A DNA stretch of 38,881 nt from DASVLX01 sp035552275 (lineage in GTDB: Bacteria > Actinomycetota > Actinomycetes > Mycobacteriales > Pseudonocardiaceae): contig DASZLR010000205.1 in the NCBI GenBank assembly GCA_035552275.1, positions 1-38,881 of the forward strand, given 5' to 3'. Under the pieces are notes generated by a model. The model worked only from the letters and a program-made list of their open reading frames with translations. It was not told the DNA's origin and did no database searches. A program made the position numbers and the translations under genes. Positions 31,198 through 38,881 of this stretch are shown here, piece after piece; position 1 is the first letter of the stretch, and the number at the start of each line of letters is the position of its first letter.

Positions 31198-32564
31198 CGG
31201 TACTCCCTCAACCGCTGCCAGATTCCCACGCTCGCGCTGCCGGCCGCCACCAGGCACAGCACCAGCACACCGATCGGCAGCGCGGTCAGCCAGGCGCTGG
31301 CGGTGTCGGTCTGCTCGGTGAAGTCCTTACGGCCCTGGTCGATCGCACTCGTCAGAGTGCCGTCGAGGCTGTCGAAGATGGTCGCCTCACCGCCCGGCGA
31401 GGTGTCCAGCGCGCCGGCCACGGCGGCCGGATAGTCGCCGGCGTTGTTGACATTCGAAATCTGTGTCTCGGCGTGGAACCAGGCGCCGGCGTCCCTGGTC
31501 GCCGCCGCCATCTGGTTGGCCATGGTGTCGTCGGCCGGGTTCGCCCGCACCTGCCCGATCAGGCCGCCGGAGCCATCCTTGCCGCCGATGTCGTTGGCCA
31601 GCTTGGTGAACTGGCCGCCGTAGTCGACGCCGCCCCGCGCGACCAGGGTCAGCAGTTCGTCGGTGCGGGCCTGCAGTCCCTCGATTCGGGCCTGCGCCAG
31701 CTGCTGCACCTGCTGCGAGCCGGACGACTGTCCGCCGTCGACGTACACCGTCTCCATGATCAGGCCGAGGCTGGACCACAGCAGGGCGAGCACGACGGCG
31801 CCGGTGGCGACCAGCAGGCCGACGTTGAACACCCGGTTGGTGCGCCGCCGGAGGTACCGCTGGGCGAGCACCAGCCCGACGATCAACGCGATCACCAGCA
31901 CTGCCGCCAGCCACGGGAACGAGGTCGCGTCGTCCTGCGCCGCGGACACCGCCTGGATGTCGGCTTGGTACAGGCTTTGCGCGGCCGGCAGCAGCGTCGT
32001 CTGCATCAGGTTGTCGGCCTCGCGCAGATACGCGGAGCCGACCGGCAGGGCGGCCTCGTTGTTGGCCGTGGCGCGGTCCACCAGCCCGGCGTAGACGGGC
32101 AGGCCGGCGGACAGTTGGGCGAGCGGACCGCTGCCGGTCGCGCTGCCGCCGGCGTCCGCGGCCGCCACCGCAAGTGCCGCGCCGGCGCGGGCAATGTCGG
32201 CGTCGTAGCGCACCCGCAGTGCCGCCGGCTCGGACCCGCCGGCGAGGAATGCGCTGGCCGCGGTGGCGTCCGCGTCGGAAAGCGAGCCGTAGATCTGTTG
32301 GGCCGCCGCGCTCACCGGCTCGCGGTGGCCGGCCAGGTCGTCCAGGCTGCTTGCGTTGCCCTGCACGGCAAGCAGGCCGATCACGCCGGTGAGCAGACTG
32401 AGCAATACGAGGCCGACCAGGGCACCCGACAACCGGCCGGGGGTGGTCACGGCGTAGCGACGGAGTTGGGCGATCAACGTGCCCGGTGACGCCAACTGGA
32501 GACCACCGGCCGGTCCGGCCGGCGACCCCGTCGTGCCGGTGCCTGGCGAGTCGGTCAAGAGCAC
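31194..32564 (-). CDS. glnX: Membrane sensor-relay protein GlnX
   Basis: This ~456-aa membrane protein has a first helix (~LSGALVGLVLLSLLTGVIGLLAV), a long extracytoplasmic helical region, two close central helices (FPWLAAVLVIALIVGLVLAQ and VFNVGLLVATGAVVLALLW), a second extracytoplasmic segment and a final helix (LPIGVLVLCLVAAGSASVG). This matches the four-helix receptor-like GlnX that links GlnH outside to PknG inside. Start is uncertain: GTG 32564 has GGGGTGG 6 nt upstream, while the frame is open to TTG 32639. The operon order glnX-glnH-pknG and the overlaps are as in mycobacteria. Confidence 0.88.
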   Translation of the reverse strand: MLLTDSPGTGTTGSPAGPAGGLQLASPGTLIAQLRRYAVTTPGRLSGALVGLVLLSLLTGVIGLLAVQGNASSLDDLAGHREPVSAAAQQIYGSLSDADATAASAFLAGGSEPAALRVRYDADIARAGAALAVAAADAGGSATGSGPLAQLSAGLPVYAGLVDRATANNEAALPVGSAYLREADNLMQTTLLPAAQSLYQADIQAVSAAQDDATSFPWLAAVLVIALIVGLVLAQRYLRRRTNRVFNVGLLVATGAVVLALLWSSLGLIMETVYVDGGQSSGSQQVQQLAQARIEGLQARTDELLTLVARGGVDYGGQFTKLANDIGGKDGSGGLIGQVRANPADDTMANQMAAATRDAGAWFHAETQISNVNNAGDYPAAVAGALDTSPGGEATIFDSLDGTLTSAIDQGRKDFTEQTDTASAWLTALPIGVLVLCLVAAGSASVGIWQRLREYR

Positions 32565-32784
32565 AGGTCGCACCACCCCAGAAGCGCCGGAAGACAAGAT
32601 CACGGACAAGACGACTACGGCTAAGAACGTAGTGCACAACGCGCGGCCGGTGCGCGTTCCGCCCCAGTAACGTATCCTGCCCGACTTTTGCCTTCGTTCG
32701 TCTCCGGCGAAAATCGCAGGTGACCAACACTGTCAGTGGCTACCCTTACCCTCAGCGAGCAGGGGTGGGATTTACCTTCGCAGC

Positions 32785-32824
32785 AAGATATCTTATTGAC
32801 TAAGCATCTTGGGGACCGTAGCCT
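32785..32824 (+). promoter_or_regulatory. Promoter and palindrome of the ABC exporter operon
   Basis: TTGACT (32796-32801) and TAGCCT (32819-32824) with a 17-bp spacer form a good promoter, ~32 bp before the ATG at 32856. The perfect palindrome AAGATATCTT (32785-32794) abuts the -35, and a related AAGCATCTT (32802-32810) follows it. This is a plausible operator for a TetR- or GntR-type regulator, none of which is encoded nearby. Confidence 0.5.
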
Positions 32825-32855
32825 TGGCGCACTGGTTCTCACGAGGAGGGGTGGC

Positions 32856-33871
<1,016 letters not shown>

Positions 33872-33875
<4 letters not shown>

Positions 33876-34672
33876 ACGCCCTGGCCAGAACCGCCCGGGA
33901 CGGCTATGTCGTCACCTGGCGCAACATCGTCAGCATCCGGCGCACGCCGGACACGCTGACCGCCGCCACCATCCAGCCGATCATGTTCGTGCTGCTGTTC
34001 GCCTACGTGTTCGGCGGCAGCCTCGGCGGCGCGAGCTACCGCGAGTTCATGATCCCCGGGATCTTCGCCCAGACCGTCGCGTTCAACTGCATGTTCACCA
34101 CCATCGGGCTGGCGAACGACCTGCAGAAAGGCATCATCGACCGGTTCCGGTCGCTGCCGATGTCCCGGGTCGCGGTGATCCTCGGCCGGACCAGCTCCGA
34201 TCTCGCGGTGAACGCGTTCGGCCTGCTGATCATGTCGATCTGTGGGCTGATCGTCGGCTGGCGGATTCGCGGCTCGATCACCGACGCGATCCTCGGCTAC
34301 CTGCTGTTGCTGCTGTTCGCGTTCGCCATGTCCTGGATCGGCGCGTTCATCGGACTGCTGATCAGCAGCGTCGAGGCCGCGCAGAGTGCCGGGATGATCT
34401 GGCTGTTCCCGGTGACCTTCATCTCGTCGGCGTTCATCTCGGCGCAGAACCTGCCGGGGCCGCTGCGGGGGTTCGCGAGCTGGAATCCGATCACCACGGT
34501 GGCCGACGCCAGCCGGAAGTTCTTCGGCACACCGTTCCCGGCGAACCTCCCGCAGACCACCGGTTGGGCTGCCGACCACTCGGCGCTCTACTCGATGGTG
34601 TGCGCGATCGCCATCATCGCGATCTTCCTGCCGCTGGCGGTGTGGCGTTACCGCCGGGTCGCCAGCCGGTAA
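33872..34672 (+). CDS. DrrB-type ABC exporter permease
   Basis: This 266-aa ABC-2 type permease has about six hydrophobic helices. The N-terminal amphipathic stretch (TWRNIVSIRRTPDTL) precedes helix 1 (IMFVLLFAYVFGG), and the EFMIPGIFAQT and RFRSLPMSR blocks of DrrB-like proteins are present. The GTG start overlaps the ATPase stop (GTGA), so the pair is translationally coupled. Together they form a two-component exporter for amphipathic drugs or lipids. Confidence 0.92.
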
Positions 34673-34695
34673 CTGTTGGGATAGCCGGAAAAGGA

Positions 34696-34765
34696 CGACC
34701 CTCGGAGCCGGATGCTCGCACGAGGCGAGCCGGGCTGGACTGAGGCCCGGAGGCTCCGAGGGTCG
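34696..34765. terminator. Branched (three-way) hairpin downstream of the ABC operon
   Basis: An outer perfect 14-bp stem (CGACCCTCGGAGCC at 34696-34709, GGCTCCGAGGGTCG at 34752-34765) encloses two inner hairpins: GCTCG/CGAGC from ~34714, and CCGGGC/GCCCGG from ~34730. There is no T-run on either side. It could terminate the rightward ABC operon and the leftward micro-ORF transcript, or be a structured RNA. Confidence 0.6.
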
Positions 34766-34815
34766 GGTGACTGCCTGGTATTCGCGCGAACGCCACCAGC
34801 CACGCTGGGGGCGTC

Positions 34816-34854
34816 CTAGCGGACAGCCACCTCACGAGTCCTTGCGTTAATCAA
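34816..34854 (-). CDS. Candidate 12-codon micro-ORF behind an extended Shine-Dalgarno
   Basis: On the minus strand GAAAGGAGGTGG (34873-34862) differs at one base from an extended complement of the 16S rRNA tail. It is followed by TTG (34854), eleven further codons and TAG (34816): the peptide is MINARTREVAVR. A small stem (GTCC-GCTA-GGAC) covers the stop. The branched hairpin at 34696-34765 lies just downstream. It may be a leader peptide, a tiny conserved protein or part of a small RNA; I do not recognise it. The spacing (~10 nt) and TTG start leave real doubt. Confidence 0.35.
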   Translation of the reverse strand: MINARTREVAVR

Positions 34855-34940
34855 CTTCGGACCACCTCCTTTCCCGTGTGCCCACACGGTATGGAAGACG
34901 AGCTGACGCTCGCAACGTCATTTTCGCCAGGCCTGCGCCG

Positions 34941-35825
34941 CTACGGCTTGCGGGCCACGCCGGCCAGGATGCGCGAGCGGGCCGCGTCGATGTCGCCCTG
35001 GATCTCGTCCAGGTCGTCGCCGTCCTGCCACTCGGCCGTCCAGACGACGCCCGGCGGCGCGAACTCCCAGTCGCCGAACAGGCCGCGGATCTCGTCCAGA
35101 GTGCGGAACCGGGCCGGGTTGGTGGCCTTGTCGTAGTTCTTGCGCACCTGCTCCAGCCGCGCCCGGGACTCCTCGTCCATGTCGTGGTCGGTGACGTGCG
35201 ACAGCACCAGGTGCGAGCCCGGCGCGAGCTTGGACCGGTAGTACGCCACCGCCCGCTCCGGCCGCGACTCGGCCGGAATGAAGTGGACCACGGACACGAT
35301 CAACAACCCGATCGGCTCGTCCGGGTTGATCACCCCGGTGCCCAGCACGGCCTTCCACAACTCCTCCGCGTCCACCAGATCGGCGAGCAGCGTGCGGTGC
35401 CGGTTCGGGTCGCCGTTGCGGTCCAGCAACAGGTTGCCGTGCGCGTGGGCGACCGGATCGTGGTCGACGTACACGACCCGCACCTCGCCCGGCGCCGCCG
35501 CCTCGGCGACCTGGTGCACGTTGCCCTCGGTCGGCAGGCCCGAGCCGATGTCCACGAACTGCCGAATCCCCTGCTTGATCAGGTAGCGGACGGACCGGGC
35601 GAGGAACTTGCGGTTCTGCTTCGCCAGCCACGGCAGGTCCGGGAATTGCCTGATCTGCTCCTGCGCGAAGGCGCGGTCGATGGCCCAGTTGGAACCGCCG
35701 CCGAGGTAGTAGTCGTAGACGCGGCCCTCGGAGGGTTTGGTCAGGCTGGCGTCCAGCAGCTCCTGCAACTTCGCCGGTGGAATCGGCTCGGCGGCCGGGG
35801 TGGCGTTCTCGTCCGCGACTGACAT
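34941..35825 (-). CDS. SAM-dependent methyltransferase, Methyltransf_19 (DUF574) family
   Basis: This 294-aa actinomycete-type S-adenosylmethionine-dependent methyltransferase has the conserved N-terminal block GRVYDYYLGGGSNWAIDRAFA. The SAM motif is FVDIGSGLPTEGNVHQVAE, the acidic end of strand 2 is VVYVDHDPVAHAHG, and the LADLVDAEELW block follows. Substrates of this family are mostly unknown. ATG 35825 has GGGAG 6 nt upstream. The gene stands alone between the ABC operon hairpin and the divergent DUF4232 gene, and nothing links it to the polyketide cluster. Confidence 0.9.
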   Translation of the reverse strand: MSVADENATPAAEPIPPAKLQELLDASLTKPSEGRVYDYYLGGGSNWAIDRAFAQEQIRQFPDLPWLAKQNRKFLARSVRYLIKQGIRQFVDIGSGLPTEGNVHQVAEAAAPGEVRVVYVDHDPVAHAHGNLLLDRNGDPNRHRTLLADLVDAEELWKAVLGTGVINPDEPIGLLIVSVVHFIPAESRPERAVAYYRSKLAPGSHLVLSHVTDHDMDEESRARLEQVRKNYDKATNPARFRTLDEIRGLFGDWEFAPPGVVWTAEWQDGDDLDEIQGDIDAARSRILAGVARKP

Positions 35826-36061
35826 GCGTGCTCCCTACACCTGTGGGCGGGTCCACCGTTAGTTGTGCTGCCTGTAGTTGTACTGCCCCGACGGCCGCGC
35901 GTGAACCGGGAACCGGTTGATCTTCGGCCACCATGACATCACGAGTTCGTGAAGCCCCAACCGGGTGGCGTGGACCGGTGTGGGCGAGCAACCCGAATGC
36001 GGCGGGTACGTCTTTAAGGTAAACAGTCCGATTATTCGGGGATGTCTGGAGGCGAGGAACC

Positions 36062-36739
36062 ATGGGGACTCGGCAGCGGAGCGTTCGCGCCGGTGTGCTG
36101 GCCGCCGGCACGCTGGCCGTCATCGCGCTGGCGGCTGGTTGCGGGAGCCTGCAGGGCAGCGGCTCGGGTTCGTCGAGCTCCACCGCGGACGCCAGCGCCA
36201 CCACCTCGACCACCACCTCGGCGACGACCGACTCGGTGTCGGGCAGCGGTTCCGTCACCCAATCGAGTGGTAGTTCCGGCGGCGGCGGGGGTCCGGCGAA
36301 AACGCCGGAGTGCAAGTCGACCGACCTCAAGCTCGGCCTCGGCCAGAGCGACGGCACCGCCGGGACCGTCTACATCGCACTCCAGTTCACCAACAAGAGC
36401 GGTTCGAACTGTGTGCTCGTCGGCTGGCCTGGTGTGTCCTATGTGGCCAATGGCAACGGCCAGCAGGTCGGCGCGCCGGCCGTCCGGGACGGCTCGATCG
36501 GCGCGCAGGTGACACTGAAGCCAGGCCAGCTGGCGTCCTCCGTGGTGGGCATGGTCGATGTCGGCGCGTTCGACCCGAACGTGTGCAAGCCGACGCCGGT
36601 CGCCGGCTTCCGGGTGTACCCGCCGGACGAGACGGCGTCGATGTTCGTCGCGCTCAACAACGCCACCGGCTGCGCCGGCACGACTCCGGACCCGCAGCTG
36701 AAGGTGCAGACGATCAAGGCCGGTCCGGGCGCTCCGTGA
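36062..36739 (+). CDS. DUF4232 lipoprotein
   Basis: This 225-aa secreted lipoprotein has a signal peptide with lipobox LAAGC (Cys27) and a ~50-residue Ser/Thr/Gly-rich linker. A DUF4232 beta-domain runs from ~82 (CKSTDLKLGLGQSDGTAGTVYIALQFTNKS, CVLVGWPGVSYV, LKPGQLASSVVG). Two Cys pairs suggest disulphides. Function is unknown. GAGG lies upstream of the ATG. In the 236-bp gap before it (35826-36061) I found no clear promoter. Confidence 0.85.
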   Translation: MGTRQRSVRAGVLAAGTLAVIALAAGCGSLQGSGSGSSSSTADASATTSTTTSATTDSVSGSGSVTQSSGSSGGGGGPAKTPECKSTDLKLGLGQSDGTAGTVYIALQFTNKSGSNCVLVGWPGVSYVANGNGQQVGAPAVRDGSIGAQVTLKPGQLASSVVGMVDVGAFDPNVCKPTPVAGFRVYPPDETASMFVALNNATGCAGTTPDPQLKVQTIKAGPGAP

Positions 36740-36747
36740 CGGCGGGC

Positions 36748-36779
36748 GCGGCCGGGGCGGGAGGGTCCGCTCCGGCCGC
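36748..36779 (+). terminator. Terminator hairpin after the DUF4232 gene
   Basis: A 13-bp stem with one G-T wobble (GCGGCCGGGGCGG at 36748-36760, CCGCTCCGGCCGC at 36767-36779) encloses the loop GAGGGT. It starts 9 bp after the stop codon and separates this gene from purU. Confidence 0.75.
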
Positions 36780-36825
36780 ATCCTGACTACCCGCCGCGCC
36801 CCGTGACCTGCGAGACTCACTGTCC

Positions 36826-37743
36826 GTGCCAGCCTCCGATCGTCGTTACGTGATCACCTTCGGTTGCCCGGACCGCACCGGCATCGTCGCCCGCATCTCG
36901 TCGTTTCTCGCCGAGGCGGGCGGCTGGATCGTGGAGGCGGCCTATCACACCGACCGCGACACCAACTGGTTCTTCACCCGGCAGGAGGTGCTGGCCGACT
37001 CGCTGCCCTTCGGCGTGACCGAGCTGCGCGAGCGATTCGGCCGGGTGGCTCGGGAACTGGGCGGTTATCCGGCGGTTCGGGGCAGGTCCGGCGCGGGTCA
37101 GCCGGCCGGCGCGGACTGGCGGATCAGCGACACCGCCGAGCGGCGGCGAGTGGTCATCCTGGTGTCCCGCGAGGGCCACTGCCTGTACGACCTGCTCGGC
37201 CGGATCGCGGCCGGCGAGTTGGACGTCGAGGTCTCGGCGGTGATCGGCAACCACACGAATCTCGCGGAAATCACCCGGGCGCACGGCATCCCGTTCCATC
37301 ACGTGCCATTCCCGGTGAACGACTCGGAGGCCAGGCTCGCCGCGTTCGCGCAACTGGGACAGTTGGTCGACTCGCACCATCCGCATGCCATCGTGCTGGC
37401 CAGGTTCATGCAGGTGCTGCCGACCGAGCTGTGCGCGGACTGGTCCGGGCGAGCGCTGAACATCCACCACAGTTTCCTGCCGTCGTTCATCGGCGCGCGG
37501 CCGTACCACCAGGCGCACGACCGGGGCGTCAAACTCGTCGGCGCGACCTGCCACTACGTGACGGCCGAACTCGACTCCGGCCCGATCATCGAGCAGGACG
37601 TGATCCGGGTCGACCACCGCGACTCCATCGCCGACATGGTCCGCAAGGGCCGCGACATCGAAAAGGTGGTGCTGGCCAGAGGTCTGCGCTGGCACTTGGA
37701 AGACCGCGTCCTGGTGCACGGCAACCACACCGTGATCCTGTAG
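36826..37743 (+). CDS. purU: Formyltetrahydrofolate deformylase PurU
   Basis: This 305-aa enzyme hydrolyses 10-formyl-tetrahydrofolate to tetrahydrofolate and formate, balancing one-carbon pools. An N-terminal ACT domain (~6-85; YVITFGCPDRTGIVARISSFLAEAGGWIVEA) is followed by a formyltransferase-fold domain (~105-300) with VVILVSREGHCLYDLL, LNIHHSFLPSFIGARPYHQA and DSGPIIEQDVIRV. The His and Asp of the last two blocks are the catalytic residues of the family. The start is GTG 36826. Length and domain order are normal. Confidence 0.94.
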   Translation: MPASDRRYVITFGCPDRTGIVARISSFLAEAGGWIVEAAYHTDRDTNWFFTRQEVLADSLPFGVTELRERFGRVARELGGYPAVRGRSGAGQPAGADWRISDTAERRRVVILVSREGHCLYDLLGRIAAGELDVEVSAVIGNHTNLAEITRAHGIPFHHVPFPVNDSEARLAAFAQLGQLVDSHHPHAIVLARFMQVLPTELCADWSGRALNIHHSFLPSFIGARPYHQAHDRGVKLVGATCHYVTAELDSGPIIEQDVIRVDHRDSIADMVRKGRDIEKVVLARGLRWHLEDRVLVHGNHTVIL

Positions 37744-37939
37744 GCAGTTGACCATGCGCCCGTAGCTCGCTGGCCATTCTGCTGGCGACCATTTCGGACG
37801 CCGCATTGATCGCACCGGCTGTGTCCATTCGTGCGATCGCGCCTGCGGACTGGACGGCCCGCTCGTCATGCCGCGCCCGATCAAGGTCGCCGGACAGCGT
37901 GCCGATCGCACTGTCCAGTCCGTCGACAACACACGCAGG
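37744..37939 (-). pseudogene. Possible gene remnant between purU and the YbaK-type gene
   Basis: This 196-bp gap has no gene of its own. On the minus strand, in the same frame as the YbaK-like protein and directly after its stop, it encodes an Ala/Asp/Arg-rich helical peptide (around LDSAIGTLSGDLDRARHDER and GAINAASEMVASRMASELRA). That peptide has no start codon and runs out near the purU stop. It may be a decayed helical protein. A GGACTGGAC/GTCCAGTCC inverted repeat also lies here. Chance high-GC coding appearance is the main alternative. Confidence 0.2.
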
Positions 37940-38506
37940 TCAAGAGACCGGGCGGGCGAGGTCTTGGACGACTTCGGCGCCGGGCAGTTTGGCCAGCAGG
38001 TCGCCGGGCACCAGTAGTTTGCTGTGCCGCACGCCGGACCCGATCACCAGCTCGGCCGCGCCGGCGACGGAAGCGCCGAGCAGCAGCGGCCAGTCCTCGG
38101 GCAGCCCGATCGGGGCGATGCCGCCGTAGGCCATGCCCGTCCGGGCGACGGCGTCGTCCATCGGCGCGAACGACGCCTTGCGGACGTCCAGCCGCCGGCG
38201 CACGACGCCGTTGACGTCGGCCCTGGTCGTGGCCAGCACCAGACACGCGGCATATCGGGTCTCCCCGCCACGCTTGCCGGCGACGACCACGCAGTTCGCG
38301 GACGCCTCCAGCGGCGAGCCGTAGCGCGCACAGAATTCGGCGGTGTCGGCCAGATCCGGGTCGATCTCGACCACGCCACAGCGCGCCGCGTCGGCCGGAT
38401 CGAGGGCGCGCAGCGCGTCAGCCACCGGGTCGGCGAGCAGGGCGAGCCGTTCGAGCGCGGGGTGCGCGGTCAGGGTGCCGGCGATCGTCCAACCGCCGGC
38501 TACCAC
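37940..38506 (-). CDS. YbaK/ProX-type aminoacyl-tRNA deacylase-like protein
   Basis: This 188-aa protein of the YbaK/EbsC fold has GVVEIDPDLADTAEFCARYG and ANCVVVAGKRGGETRYAACLVLATTRADVNGVVRRRLDVRKASFA. The latter includes the family's Lys-containing strand and the DVNGVVRR helix. MAYGGIAPIGLPEDWPLLLG follows as the G-rich substrate loop. These proteins remove mischarged amino acids from tRNA in trans. The GTG start at 38506 overlaps the end of the DUF2516 gene, so the two are co-transcribed. Confidence 0.87.
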   Translation of the reverse strand: MVAGGWTIAGTLTAHPALERLALLADPVADALRALDPADAARCGVVEIDPDLADTAEFCARYGSPLEASANCVVVAGKRGGETRYAACLVLATTRADVNGVVRRRLDVRKASFAPMDDAVARTGMAYGGIAPIGLPEDWPLLLGASVAGAAELVIGSGVRHSKLLVPGDLLAKLPGAEVVQDLARPVS

Positions 38507-38793
38507 TGCGATCCGCCCCGCTGCACGTGCGTCACCTTCGGCCGGACATCCACGATGTACACCAGCACCGCGACGAGTCCGGCGATCCAGAACATCATGG
38601 TGAAGTCATAGAAGTGGAACAGCGCACAGAACGCGGTGCCGCCGGCGGTGATGCCCATCCAGATCGGCTTGGTGAGCTTGTTCGCCGCGGTGAACGCCTC
38701 GGCGCGCTGAATCGCGGCATGCACGAACGCGAACAGGCCCACCGGCACGGCGGCCCAGTTCAGCACGTATTCGACCAGAAAATCGATGGGCAC
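38500..38793 (-). CDS. DUF2516 family membrane protein
   Basis: This 97-aa small integral membrane protein is typical of Actinobacteria, with three hydrophobic helices: near VLNWAAVPVGLFAFVHA, PIWMGITAGGTAFCALF and MFWIAGLVAVLVYIVDVRP. Function is unknown. It overlaps the start of the YbaK-like gene by 7 bp, forming a two-gene operon. ATG 38793 is the only good start. Confidence 0.9.
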   Translation of the reverse strand: MPIDFLVEYVLNWAAVPVGLFAFVHAAIQRAEAFTAANKLTKPIWMGITAGGTAFCALFHFYDFTMMFWIAGLVAVLVYIVDVRPKVTHVQRGGSQW

Positions 38794-38810
38794 CCGCCCA
38801 GCCTACGACG

Positions 38811-38852
38811 GGCGGCTCGGTTCCCGGTGGCCTCACCGAGAACCGAGCCGCC
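38811..38852 (-). terminator. Long hairpin terminator upstream of DUF2516
   Basis: GGCGGCTCGGTTC (38811-38823) pairs perfectly with GAACCGAGCCGCC (38840-38852). An inner CGGTG/CACCG pairing leaves a 4-nt loop and one C-A mismatch. It lies ~17 bp beyond the TAA at 38869-38871 of a leftward frame entering from the right edge, so it probably ends that gene's transcript. Confidence 0.8.
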
Positions 38853-38868
38853 GTGCGAACCGCAAGCC

Positions 38869-38881
38869 TTACTCGTTCGTG
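38869..38881 (-). CDS. 3' end of a leftward gene cut by the window edge
   Basis: Only the last codons (Thr-Asn-Glu, then TAA) of a possible minus-strand gene are present. The strong hairpin right after the stop supports a real gene end. Nothing can be said of its product. Confidence 0.3.

Noticed and set aside
34941..35825. Methyltransferase as a tailoring enzyme of the polyketide
   Set aside because: It belongs to the Methyltransf_19 family of unknown substrate, stands alone and lies ~10 kb beyond the cluster end.
38811..38852. tRNA-like fold in the GC-rich hairpin near the right edge
   Set aside because: It is a single long stem with a 4-nt loop, without acceptor, anticodon or T-arm features.

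Overview
The window is high-GC actinomycete DNA, with GTG and TTG starts, ATGA/GTGA gene overlaps and an acyl-CoA carboxylase epsilon subunit. The pknG-glnH-glnX operon and a DUF2516 gene point to the Pseudonocardiales/Mycobacteriales side of the Actinobacteria; that placement is inference. No rRNA, tRNA, IS element, att site or CRISPR array was seen.

Bases ~50-25,000 hold a type II polyketide gene cluster. From the response regulator rightwards, the order is carboxylase alpha, TcmI-type cyclase, KS-alpha, KS-beta, ACP, C9 ketoreductase, two-domain aromatase/cyclase, two FAD hydroxylases, carboxylase beta. This is essentially the order of the jadomycin cluster (jadR1-J-I-A-B-C-E-D-F-H-N). I therefore predict a jadomycin/kinamycin/gilvocarcin-type angucycline rather than a simple anthracycline or tetracenomycin.

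The left arm (4.4-10.9 kb) carries the distinctive tailoring genes: a third FAD hydroxylase, an FADH2-dependent halogenase, a Tat-signal berberine-bridge-type oxidase with the residues for bicovalent FAD, and a two-domain antibiotic-biosynthesis monooxygenase of the size and type of the ring-B-cleaving AlpJ/JadG/GilOII enzymes. Divergent from these lie an NTF2/SnoaL-like gene and a very unusual gene in which a CPA2 cation/proton antiporter runs in frame into a flavin reductase domain. That reductase is the only one in the window and could supply reduced flavin to the halogenase, the ring-cleavage enzyme and a luciferase-like monooxygenase. The left edge holds an MFS exporter and a small flavin/F420-type oxidoreductase, divergent from an HxlR regulator.

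Regulation is partly readable. Two left-arm transcription units (5098 and 10233) share a near-identical promoter block: TTGACGwACTTGwCA, a fixed gap, a TTTACC -35 and a GATACT -10. A CTTGAC-type half-site recurs before the regulator gene and in an inverted repeat before the main operon. The regulator is an orphan OmpR/JadR1-type response regulator with an Asn in its metal-binding acid pocket and a TTA codon near its start. Further TTA codons lie in the BBE oxidase and carboxylase beta genes, suggesting bldA-type control.

From ~25 kb rightwards the genes look like ordinary chromosome: a secreted G1 glutamic peptidase, an MHS-family transporter, the pknG-glnH-glnX amino-acid sensing operon (with a long Pro/Gln-rich extension on PknG), a DrrAB-like ABC exporter, a Methyltransf_19 protein, a DUF4232 lipoprotein, purU, a YbaK-type deacylase and DUF2516. 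A short interval at 34.7-34.9 kb has an extended Shine-Dalgarno, a 12-codon micro-ORF and a large branched hairpin, and is not explained by any neighbouring gene.
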